This document shows positions 16,272 to 24,072 of a stretch of 49,846 nt of DNA, in pieces (positions within the stretch are counted from its first letter, which is position 1; each line of letters begins with the position of its first letter). This DNA is from RGIG7213 sp045544195. GTDB taxonomy: Bacteria; Bacillota; Clostridia; Oscillospirales; CAG-272. Location: assembly GCA_045544195.1 (NCBI GenBank), contig JAZPYO010000015.1:1-49846 (forward strand), written 5' to 3'. The translations under genes and the position numbers were made by a program. Under the pieces are notes generated by a model. It was not told the origin of the DNA. It saw only the letters and a list, made by a program, of their open reading frames with translations, and searched no databases.

Positions 16272-17437
16272 TTACCTTGTCCTTGAAACAACGCATCATT
16301 TAAAAAATCCATAGAAAACATTTTCAGTCTTTCAAGCTCCTCTGAGCTGTTGAAATAGTCCGCTCTTTCCAAAGATGCGATAAGCTTTGCGCAGGAACGG
16401 TCATCCGTATCGATAAGCCTGTCCTTCATATTTATCATTCCGAGCAGTGTATCAAGACGGCTATTCATCGAATTGCCGCCGTCAATTCGTCCGAAAACGG
16501 CAAACTGTTTTTTGAAAATGTAAGAAAATGCGGAGATATGGTAGCTATCAGTAACAACAAACTCGGCATTATTGATAAGTGCAAGCATCTTTTCTACCGA
16601 TACACCGTAAAGCAGTTCACCCTTTAAGATGCGATCAGACGGTCTGTATATTCCAAGAAGGTCCGGAATACTGATGATCTTAAGATTCATCATTTCAGCA
16701 GCCTGAGATGCAATTTTCCGATGCTTTCTGTCATTGCCGAGAAAATAGCAAAGCATATATTTTCCACTCGGAACATCTTCATTACAGCAAAGAGCCTGCC
16801 AATGTGACCTGTCAAGCAAAAATACAGGATCGGCAACCTGCACCACAGGAGATCTTGTAAGCTCGGACAAAAGCGTTACAGCCAAATCTTCTCTGACTGA
16901 TATGCCTCTGAAGCCTGTAAGGGCATTTTTGAACACTTCTTTTTCATCATTCGAAAGGCTGTCCTTTGAAATGCTTGCTGCGTAAGAAATCTTAAGCCTG
17001 TCCTCAGAAACAAACGTAAGCAGGTATCCTGTGCAATAAACATTCGGGCTCCACACCTGATCGCTTCCTGTTATGAAGGCATCATATTCGCAATTCGCCT
17101 TGCTGATGTTATCCGCATTATAAACCGTTTTGCTGTGCGGTATTGAATAATTGAATGCGTCTATCGCCTCAAGAGCCTTTGATGCCCTCTGATCTTGTTT
17201 TCTGTATACGACAGAGTGTATGCTCTCGGCGGTTTTTGTAAATACACGCTTTATGTACTTACAAGCGAGTTTCGTATTGAGCGGCGGACGCTTGCGTAAA
17301 AGACCGCTGAGAGAATAGCATACCTGCTCGGCAGTAACACCGTCAATACTGTTGAGATATTTGCACAAGGCATACGCCTGAAGATTTCCACCGTAATTAC
17401 GGCTTTTATAGTAGTGAGTGATTATACCTATTTTCAT
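16268..17437 (-). CDS. Polysaccharide pyruvyl transferase family protein
   Basis: This 389-residue protein has the PF04230 pattern: the N-terminal KIGIITHYYKSRNYGGNLQA loop, FITGSDQVWSPN near residue 125 and a C-terminal part with VTDSYHISAFSYIFKKQF (about 310-330), whose S-x-H-x-x-x-F/A core is the conserved donor-site motif. Members transfer pyruvate from PEP to a sugar as a ketal, adding negative charge to surface polymers; some homologues have other functions. It overlaps its neighbours at both ends by single or four-base junctions, showing tight operon packing. The pairing with the F420-beta-like gene two positions downstream is a recurrent arrangement. Confidence 0.85.
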   Translation of the reverse strand: MKIGIITHYYKSRNYGGNLQAYALCKYLNSIDGVTAEQVCYSLSGLLRKRPPLNTKLACKYIKRVFTKTAESIHSVVYRKQDQRASKALEAIDAFNYSIPHSKTVYNADNISKANCEYDAFITGSDQVWSPNVYCTGYLLTFVSEDRLKISYAASISKDSLSNDEKEVFKNALTGFRGISVREDLAVTLLSELTRSPVVQVADPVFLLDRSHWQALCCNEDVPSGKYMLCYFLGNDRKHRKIASQAAEMMNLKIISIPDLLGIYRPSDRILKGELLYGVSVEKMLALINNAEFVVTDSYHISAFSYIFKKQFAVFGRIDGGNSMNSRLDTLLGMINMKDRLIDTDDRSCAKLIASLERADYFNSSEELERLKMFSMDFLNDALFQGQGK

Positions 17438-18654
17438 TACTTGTCAGCCTTCGAATTCTTTGTGTTATACAGCTCACAGTAAAGCTCTGCATACGCTTCA
17501 TATATTCTTCTTTCGTCAAACAATGATGCTCTGTTAACACAGTCATCCTGTGAAAAATGCCGAAGCTCGCACGCATCGATCACAGCATCGAGCATTGCGT
17601 CAATATCCTCACAAGCAACACTTATTCCGCACGAATCATCAATACATTCAGGACTTCCTCCCGTATTGAACATAACAACGGGAGTGCCGCAGGCAAGTGC
17701 TTCAATATTCACCAGTCCGAAGACCTCCTGACGTGTAGGATTTACAAAAACGTCAGCGGCAGAATATATTTCAGCCAGCTGCTTTTGGTCATCTGTCTTG
17801 TGAATGGAAATTATGTTTTCGGAAAGCTCCTTATCAACAGCGTCATTCGTGCCGACGAGTACTATTTTATAACGCTCGGGCAAACGCTTGGAAAGCTCAA
17901 TAAAAACATCAAGCCCCTTGCTTTTTCCCCATTCATATGCCACGCCGAGAACAAGATACTCTTTTTGGCAACCGAGCTTTTTCTTGAAATCGCTGCCGCA
18001 TATCTTGAACGTATCAAGGTCAATACCGTTATTTATCACGCGTACGGGAGCGTTTTTAAAAAACGACTCCTTGACAAGACCCGCAAGCCATTTTGAAGGA
18101 GTAACGACTGTGACATCAAGATCTGAAAAAAGCTCTCTTTTCCTGCAATAGTTGCTGTTGCTTTTATCCCTGAAAAAGCTGAAGCCTTTATATACAGGAC
18201 AATCCTTGCATTCTGTTTTCCATTTTTCACACTCTTCAAGGGTGAAATGCGGACAGTAGCCTGTAAATGCCCAGCAATCGTGAAATGTCCAAACAAGCTT
18301 TACTTTATTTTTTTTGAAATATCCGAAAAGCATTTCAAGATCGCAATTGTGGCTGTGAAGATTATGAAGATGGACCACATCCGGCTTTATGGCATCAAGA
18401 TGTCCGATGAGCTTTTTTGTCGTTTTTTTTGAATTAAAACCGTAATTACCGAAAATATGCGACCGTAACGCCTGCATCTTCGTATATACATCGCTTCCGT
18501 ATTTTATATATCCGCTTTTTTTCTTCGGTGCTTTTCCTACTGTGTAAAAAATATAGTTTTCGATATTACGCACATCAAGAAGATCTGATATAGCATCGCA
18601 TATCTTCCCCGTGCTTCCGACACCGCACGTTGAATTTATCTGCGCTATCCTCAT
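17437..18654 (-). CDS. Glycosyltransferase family 4
   Basis: This 405-residue GT-B enzyme begins RIAQINSTCGVGSTGKICDA and has VVHLHNLHSHNCDLE in the acceptor domain. The donor domain opens with LVLGVAYEWGKSKGLDVFIE near residue 230, and the catalytic E-x7-E motif is EVFGLVNIE (near residue 315), followed by ACGTPVVMFNTGGSPE. A cysteine-rich insertion (CWAFTGYCPHF, CEKWKTECKDCP) is common in WcaC-like EPS transferases. It transfers a sugar to a lipid-linked acceptor at the inner membrane face; the sugar is unknown. The four-base overlap with the EpsG gene indicates coupling. Confidence 0.9.
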   Translation of the reverse strand: MRIAQINSTCGVGSTGKICDAISDLLDVRNIENYIFYTVGKAPKKKSGYIKYGSDVYTKMQALRSHIFGNYGFNSKKTTKKLIGHLDAIKPDVVHLHNLHSHNCDLEMLFGYFKKNKVKLVWTFHDCWAFTGYCPHFTLEECEKWKTECKDCPVYKGFSFFRDKSNSNYCRKRELFSDLDVTVVTPSKWLAGLVKESFFKNAPVRVINNGIDLDTFKICGSDFKKKLGCQKEYLVLGVAYEWGKSKGLDVFIELSKRLPERYKIVLVGTNDAVDKELSENIISIHKTDDQKQLAEIYSAADVFVNPTRQEVFGLVNIEALACGTPVVMFNTGGSPECIDDSCGISVACEDIDAMLDAVIDACELRHFSQDDCVNRASLFDERRIYEAYAELYCELYNTKNSKADK

Positions 18655-19730
18655 TTCCAGAATACCTCGTACGGATATATATTCAAAATATCCTCACCTG
18701 TATACATTTCAACAAAGTACCTTGCCGTGAAGAATACATTCATGGCTATCAGCGAAAGCTCCGAAAGTCTTGCCGTTTGGCGTTCGCAGCTTGCGGCTAT
18801 CTTTGGAATCAGTATCGGCAAAAACAGCATATAGTAGTAATTCATTCGCATTGCAACTGTGTGAACGGGTGCAAAGCACTGAATTATTATCATCAAGTAA
18901 AGGAAATTTCGCAAGCCCCGTATGTTATCATCGAGTACTTCCTCATCGGGTATAACGTAGCAATACACGATAAACGCTATGAACAGGATCAACATCGTAT
19001 AAGAGCCTGTATTTGCTATTTCACCGTACTTATCAAAATATCCGCCCGCCAGGACGTTAAATGCAAAAGATAGCAGTTGCTTGTTGAACAGCAGACACAA
19101 TCCTGTAACAGGCATAAAGAAATATGCAAAATTCCGTCCGAACTTGATGTGATAAAGCGGATACATCGCAAGCATAACGATAGCGGATTTGTGAAATAAG
19201 GAGGCTATCAGAACTACGATCACAAACCACACGGGCTTTTTATTTTTGATCAGATAGTATACCGGAACTACGAACGCCATCGCGCACGTCTGACGCAAGC
19301 CCGAAAAAAACATAGCAAAAGGCGCAACCGTTACAAACAGTATCATCGTCAGATACGGATATTCCGATTCCTTCTGGTACAGTATCCAGAGCGGCACGGT
19401 GGAAAAAAGAGCAACTATTACGAGCATCCAGCGAAAATCATCGGTAAGCAATCCGACAAGGTATTGCAGCGTATGATATCCGATCTCAACACCGTAGTTG
19501 TCAAGGGAAGCGAAAAAGTCGCTTGATGCAGTCGCCTCGAACATTTCCTGATAGTTATCAAGGTCAACTCCGATCTCTATTCCTCTGCAAGCGAGGATAA
19601 CAAAAAATAACAGGAAAAACGATCCGAGTATCAGCTTTTTAAAGTCAAATCCACGTGTCTTGTATGTTAAATGGTCGGTAAAGACCATCAGCAATGCAGG
19701 AACGAGTATAAGAATGTAATATGGCAGCAT
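18651..19730 (-). CDS. EpsG-family membrane protein, probable polysaccharide polymerase
   Basis: This 359-residue protein has about ten transmembrane helices. It carries features of the EpsG family (PF14897): an early FFVILACRGIEIGVDLDNYQEMF segment after the second helix, and SGLRQTCAMAFVVP near residue 145. EpsG proteins replace Wzy as polymerases in many Firmicutes EPS loci. No other polymerase candidate is present in the operon, supporting the role. Translation is probably coupled to the GT2 gene ten bases upstream, since its own ribosome binding site is weak. Confidence 0.82.
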   Translation of the reverse strand: MLPYYILILVPALLMVFTDHLTYKTRGFDFKKLILGSFFLLFFVILACRGIEIGVDLDNYQEMFEATASSDFFASLDNYGVEIGYHTLQYLVGLLTDDFRWMLVIVALFSTVPLWILYQKESEYPYLTMILFVTVAPFAMFFSGLRQTCAMAFVVPVYYLIKNKKPVWFVIVVLIASLFHKSAIVMLAMYPLYHIKFGRNFAYFFMPVTGLCLLFNKQLLSFAFNVLAGGYFDKYGEIANTGSYTMLILFIAFIVYCYVIPDEEVLDDNIRGLRNFLYLMIIIQCFAPVHTVAMRMNYYYMLFLPILIPKIAASCERQTARLSELSLIAMNVFFTARYFVEMYTGEDILNIYPYEVFWK

Positions 19731-19740
19731 TATCGTTATC

Positions 19741-20709
19741 TTATCCTTGTGTTTTTACTTTTCTTACAACAGAGTAGTACATCTTTCTTATGAAAGGACG
19801 TATCTTGCCGTACGATATCAGAATTTTTAAATTCAGAGCATTGAATATGCTGAATAGCTTTTTGTGTTTTGCATATTCTATGCATTTTGTAACGACCGTC
19901 TCGCTGTTATGCTTTGCATGGAATTTGGCAAACATGTAAAGATAGTTGTTTTTCTTATCGGAAACACGAAGAAGATCCGGCAGCAGCCTGTCAGCCATCA
20001 GAATACAATCGCTGTGAAAAATACTTTTTCCCGTTTGCGTAAGCTGCTTATCGTGAACACGTGCTTCAACAAACTTGCCGTCTGTTGCTATAAGCGAGTA
20101 TCCGCTGATAAATATCATCGCCCACATCTGTGCGTCCTGGCAATATCGCATTTTTTCGTCAAACATACCGCATTCTTCGAATGCCCTTTTGGGTATCATA
20201 AGGCCGCAGCCGTGTAACGAGCCCCGTTCAAAAACAGCACTGAGCGGAACCCCCCAATCATACATCTTACCGTTTTCAAAACAGAATTTATGTATATCGA
20301 AAAGCGGCTTTGATGAAGCGTTTATACAGGAATAATCGCATATTGCGACTACTCGCTCGTGCTTTAATGCAGTAAGCAATTCAACCTGCGATGCAATTTT
20401 TTCAGGCGTGTATCTGTCATCGTGCGAAAGCCACGAAAAATATTCACCCTTCATATTTCGTATGCCGACATTCAAGGCAGACGAAACCCCGCCGTTTTCT
20501 TCCTTTGCAATATACCGTATCCTATCGCCGTACGAAAGGGCTATTTCTTCTGTAAGACCGTTGTCGGACGAGCCGTCGTTAACAACGATTATTTCAAGGT
20601 TGCCGTACGTTTGAGCCAATGCACTGTCAATAGCCTCTTTGACATAATTACTGCCGTTATATACGGGTATTATGATTGAAACCAACGGCTGATCTTTCTG
20701 ATTGTTCAT
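19741..20709 (-). CDS. Glycosyltransferase family 2
   Basis: This 322-residue GT-A enzyme starts with the standard VSIIIPVYNGSNYVKEAIDS and VNDGSSDNG nucleotide-binding motifs and has WLSHDDRY near residue 93 as the metal-binding DxD equivalent. A C-terminal region (about 200-322) is basic and may contact the membrane. It is the first gene of the polysaccharide operon, with GGAGA 6 bases before the start, about 90 bases downstream of the operon promoter. No phosphoglycosyl (initiating) transferase is encoded in the operon, so chain initiation must use an enzyme encoded elsewhere. Confidence 0.9.
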   Translation of the reverse strand: MNNQKDQPLVSIIIPVYNGSNYVKEAIDSALAQTYGNLEIIVVNDGSSDNGLTEEIALSYGDRIRYIAKEENGGVSSALNVGIRNMKGEYFSWLSHDDRYTPEKIASQVELLTALKHERVVAICDYSCINASSKPLFDIHKFCFENGKMYDWGVPLSAVFERGSLHGCGLMIPKRAFEECGMFDEKMRYCQDAQMWAMIFISGYSLIATDGKFVEARVHDKQLTQTGKSIFHSDCILMADRLLPDLLRVSDKKNNYLYMFAKFHAKHNSETVVTKCIEYAKHKKLFSIFNALNLKILISYGKIRPFIRKMYYSVVRKVKTQG

Positions 20710-20796
20710 ATACTATCTCCAAGCCAAATATCTGTGTTTATACACGTATCGGGTAAAAATCTTCTGTATTATGCTCCAATGAGCACATATACTTGA

Positions 20797-20825
20797 ATTA
20801 TACTATATTTTTATTATTAAGTCAA
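20797..20825 (-). promoter_or_regulatory. Promoter of the polysaccharide operon
   Basis: On the minus strand TTGACT (20825-20820), 17 bases, TATAAT (20802-20797). The surrounding 20710-21034 region has no gene; it holds this promoter, the divergent promoter at 20969-20997 and AT-rich sequence between them. No operator-like inverted repeat was found. Confidence 0.88.
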
Positions 20826-20968
20826 CCCATTTTCAAAATAAAATTATAATTTATATGACACGTTGTTTATACAACTCTACAACACAATAATTTAATTAAA
20901 AATTCTGAATAATTTTACATTTTCTCATGCCTTTTCCCTCGTTTTTTGCGTTTGACGACGAAAATTTC

Positions 20969-20997
20969 TTGACAATATTCCTTACTTGTTGTATAAT
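20969..20997 (+). promoter_or_regulatory. Consensus sigma-A promoter of the YcxB-like/GH99-like/lipoprotein unit
   Basis: TTGACA (20969-20974), 17 bases, TATAAT (20992-20997): a full match to consensus, 37 bases before the first codon. Confidence 0.9.
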
Positions 20998-21034
20998 GTT
21001 AACAGTATATAACGATAGCATATTATAAGGGGGG

Positions 21035-21610
21035 GTGAACAGCATAAAAAGCAACGTAAGGGCAATTCTTAAGCTCAACCGCAGAATTATCGCACTGACG
21101 ACAGTTGGGTGCATTTTAGGGCTTATTCTTTGTGTCAGTATGCTCTTCTGGATGTCAAGCGACAGTCCTGCGGAGGTCGAGCAGCTTATATTCGGGAAAA
21201 TAGCATTCGTTATTCTGGCGTTATTGCTCATCGCCGCTACAGTTTACTGCTATTCACGGCTATACATAACTCTCTACTTTACCGATAAGGGCATAAGATA
21301 CTGCCGCGCATTCAGCCGCACCCGTTATCACTCATACGATTACTATTCTTATGTATTTCTCGCGTCAAATTCACGGCACGGACGCACGATAAAAAACAAC
21401 AAAAAGACTTATTATCTGATCCTTACACGTAACATTTACTGCGATTACGATCTGTGTCACGCAGGTAGAATATACAACAAGCACCATACCATAAAGCTGT
21501 TTTACAGCGACGAATTATACAGTCTGCTGATGCGTGTTTTACCGCAGGAAAATCAAAAATATCTTATTGACGCACTTAACAAAGAGGAAGAAAAAAGGAT
21601 ATATTTTTAG
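21035..21610 (+). CDS. YcxB-like membrane protein
   Basis: This protein of about 191 residues has two transmembrane helices near residues 20-42 and 52-73, then a soluble domain with alternating short beta-strands and aromatic residues (YITLYFTDKGIRYCRAF, YLILTR) resembling the YcxB-like domain. Function is unknown. The start is uncertain: the GTG at 21035 is embedded in the run AAGGGGGGG that should be the ribosome binding site, leaving almost no spacing, and no ATG occurs near; the in-frame ATA at 21044 has better spacing. It lies 9 bases upstream of the GH99-like gene and shares its promoter. Confidence 0.65.
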   Translation: MNSIKSNVRAILKLNRRIIALTTVGCILGLILCVSMLFWMSSDSPAEVEQLIFGKIAFVILALLLIAATVYCYSRLYITLYFTDKGIRYCRAFSRTRYHSYDYYSYVFLASNSRHGRTIKNNKKTYYLILTRNIYCDYDLCHAGRIYNKHHTIKLFYSDELYSLLMRVLPQENQKYLIDALNKEEEKRIYF

Positions 21611-21619
21611 GAGAAGGCT

Positions 21620-23401
21620 ATGAAAGAATTTATCGATCTTTACCAGGATACGTGGGCGGCAGCAGATGACCTTGACCGCGAGCTGCCTTTGAATGTTTCT
21701 GTTGAAGAAAAAGACCGCAAGGTAGGAATTTTCTACTTCATGTGGCACGAGGGGAACGGTCCTCTTATGGACCACAGCCTTGCATATGCCACAGGCGGAA
21801 TTGAAGAATTTGAACGTGTAATGGCATCCGGCAGCAGGGGCTTTGCGCACTATTGGGCTGAGCCTTATTTCGGATATTACCGTTCCGATGACGAGTGGGT
21901 CATCCGTAAACACGCATACCAGCTTGCAGATGCGGGTATTGATTTTATATTCTTTGATGTGACTAACGGACTTATATACCGCCCCGTATGTGAAACGATA
22001 CTGAAGGTTTGGAGTGAAATACGCAAGGAAGGATATAAAACGCCGCAGGTCATGTTCCATACGGGCGATGACTATGACACCTCAAAAAGATCGTTTGATG
22101 CGCTGTGGGATGCTTTTTACTCCGTAAATGCATCCAGGGAGCTTTGGCTCGAATGGGATAATAAGCCGGTAATACTCGCCCCTCCTTCCCTTGTTGAAAA
22201 GCTGACAGAACAGCAACGGAGCTTTTTCACCTTCAGACGCTCATGGGCTAACACAAGCGACTCCTGGTATGAGGAGACAAACGGTAATGGCACATGGCCG
22301 TGGGCCGATATGTATCCTCAAAAGCCGGGAAAAAGCGCACTTGGAAGCATAGAGCAGGCGGTTGTAATGTGCGGATTCTGGGTAAACGGAAGCTACGGCA
22401 CAAATGCAGGAAGGAGCTTTCATAACGGCAAACAGCCTCCGAACCTGACAGATCGCGATTACGGCTTTTCTCTTGTTGATAAGACATCACCTTACGGTTA
22501 CGCCTTTCAAGAGCAGTTTGACTATGCTGCCAATGTATTAAAGCCGCCGATGATAATGATAACCGGCTGGAACGAATGGTGGGCGGGCAGATGGGATAAT
22601 ACTCTACCAGGTAACAGAAATCCTGCACAGGGTCAGACGATTGCAAACACGTTTGTAGTAGAAGAAACAGATCCAAAAAGATGTAATTATTTCGTTGATA
22701 ATCTCAACGGCGAATACTCCCGCGACATTGAGGCCTGCAAGGGTCTTTATAAGGATAATTACTATTATCAAATGGTCGCAAATATACGAAAATACAAGGG
22801 CACGCGAAATGTTCCTGTGGCAACGAATCAAAAAAGCATTGATATTTACGCAAGCGCAGATCAATGGGACGATGTGGGGCCTGAATACCTTGATTACAGA
22901 GGTGATACCGTAAAGCGTGATGCTATGTCATACGTCGGCGGATTCCACTATACAAATGACACGGGAAGAAACGATCTTGTTAAAATGAAGGTTTCATCTG
23001 ATGGCGAATATATTTACTTTTACGCAGAATGTGCCGATGATATAACAGCGCCGCAAGGTACCAACTGGATGAATCTGTTTATAAACTCCGACAGAAAGCA
23101 TTCAAGCGGCTGGTACGGGTACAACTACATAATAAACAGATTTCAAAACGGTAATAAAGCATCCATCGAAGCGTTTGCAGACGGAAAATGGGAGCTCGAA
23201 ACGATCGGCGAATGTGAGTTTTCCGTACAGAAAAACATCTTACAGATAAAGGTATCTAAAGCGCTTTTGAGTCTCGGTGACAGCTTCGAATTCAAATGGG
23301 CAGATAATTCTGTTGCAAACGGCGATATTATGCAGTTTATGGATCTTGGCGACTGTGCCCCGAATGACAGATTCAATTACATATACATCAAAAAAAGCTG
23401 A
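21620..23401 (+). CDS. GH99/GH71-like protein with C-terminal beta-sandwich domain, no signal peptide
   Basis: This 593-residue protein looks like a carbohydrate-active TIM barrel of the GH71/GH99-like superfamily. KVGIFYFMWHEGNG (about 30-45) is the first strand, ADAGIDFIFFDVTNG (about 106-120) is typical, and MIMITGWNEWWAGRW (about 313-327) is the characteristic late strand with its acidic residue. Residues about 405-593 form a separate beta-rich domain with YIYFYAECADDI and WMNLFINSDR, resembling CBM9/DOMON-like binding domains. There is no signal peptide, membrane helix or lipobox, so it should be cytosolic unless exported by another route. The upstream YcxB-like gene and downstream lipoprotein are in the same unit. 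Substrate is unknown. Confidence 0.6.
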   Translation: MKEFIDLYQDTWAAADDLDRELPLNVSVEEKDRKVGIFYFMWHEGNGPLMDHSLAYATGGIEEFERVMASGSRGFAHYWAEPYFGYYRSDDEWVIRKHAYQLADAGIDFIFFDVTNGLIYRPVCETILKVWSEIRKEGYKTPQVMFHTGDDYDTSKRSFDALWDAFYSVNASRELWLEWDNKPVILAPPSLVEKLTEQQRSFFTFRRSWANTSDSWYEETNGNGTWPWADMYPQKPGKSALGSIEQAVVMCGFWVNGSYGTNAGRSFHNGKQPPNLTDRDYGFSLVDKTSPYGYAFQEQFDYAANVLKPPMIMITGWNEWWAGRWDNTLPGNRNPAQGQTIANTFVVEETDPKRCNYFVDNLNGEYSRDIEACKGLYKDNYYYQMVANIRKYKGTRNVPVATNQKSIDIYASADQWDDVGPEYLDYRGDTVKRDAMSYVGGFHYTNDTGRNDLVKMKVSSDGEYIYFYAECADDITAPQGTNWMNLFINSDRKHSSGWYGYNYIINRFQNGNKASIEAFADGKWELETIGECEFSVQKNILQIKVSKALLSLGDSFEFKWADNSVANGDIMQFMDLGDCAPNDRFNYIYIKKS

Positions 23402-23418
23402 ATAGAAAGGTTCTGAAA

Positions 23419-23970
23419 ATGATAAAAAAAAGAATATTCTCTGTTCTGTTTTGCATTATGTTGATCGTTTTTGCGTCTTGTGCTGCGAAGCAAGGCAGCG
23501 GACTTGTGATGCTGCATCAAGGCTCTAAGGACATTTCTCTGATAGAACAGATAGTAAAGGAAGAGATGAACGTCGATCTTCCCGACGGCATAACAGTACA
23601 GCTTCAATTCGACGATTTTGATTCTGAGGGTACAGGCAGTGCTTTTTGCACCGCTGATTTTACAAATTCGCCGTTAGCTTCTGAAATGACAGCACAGTTC
23701 ACAATAATACCCAATTGGACAAAGGCAACAGAGACTCCTGAGCGTATAATATCAGGAATTACAAATGCATGCGAAAGATCATCTCTTACCACACCCGATT
23801 TTAAAAACGGTTATTATTTTGAAAAATACAACTGCTGGGCAGAATCAGGCGAGGTAGTCGTTTATACAAAAGAAGAAGCAACGGAAATTGAAATAATTAC
23901 ATACGGTTTTTGGGATATAAACACCTCAATGCTTTATTACTATTGCACGACCGTTGCAGATCAGGCATAA
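23419..23970 (+). CDS. Hypothetical lipoprotein
   Basis: This 183-residue protein begins with a lipoprotein signal: positive MIKKR, a hydrophobic stretch and lipobox VFASC with the lipidated Cys at residue 20. The mature part is beta-rich and acidic, containing repeated Phe/Tyr/Thr segments; I recognise no family. It follows the GH99-like gene by 17 bases with its own AGAAAGG site, and the shared terminator closes the unit, so it is probably co-transcribed. It would sit on the outer face of the cytoplasmic membrane. Confidence 0.7.
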   Translation: MIKKRIFSVLFCIMLIVFASCAAKQGSGLVMLHQGSKDISLIEQIVKEEMNVDLPDGITVQLQFDDFDSEGTGSAFCTADFTNSPLASEMTAQFTIIPNWTKATETPERIISGITNACERSSLTTPDFKNGYYFEKYNCWAESGEVVVYTKEEATEIEIITYGFWDINTSMLYYYCTTVADQA

Positions 23971-23992
23971 AGATCCATAAAAGAGAATACAA

Positions 23993-24033
23993 AAAAGAGC
24001 TGATCGGAATCTTACATTCCGATCAGCTCTTTT
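23993..24033. terminator. Bidirectional terminator between convergent units
   Basis: An 18-bp perfect stem (23993-24010 with 24016-24033) with a 5-base loop and A/T tails on both sides. It serves the plus-strand lipoprotein and the minus-strand GH3 gene. Confidence 0.93.
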
Positions 24034-24072
24034 ATTTATTGTCTGCAAAAATCATCGCAGATGTCTTGTTAA

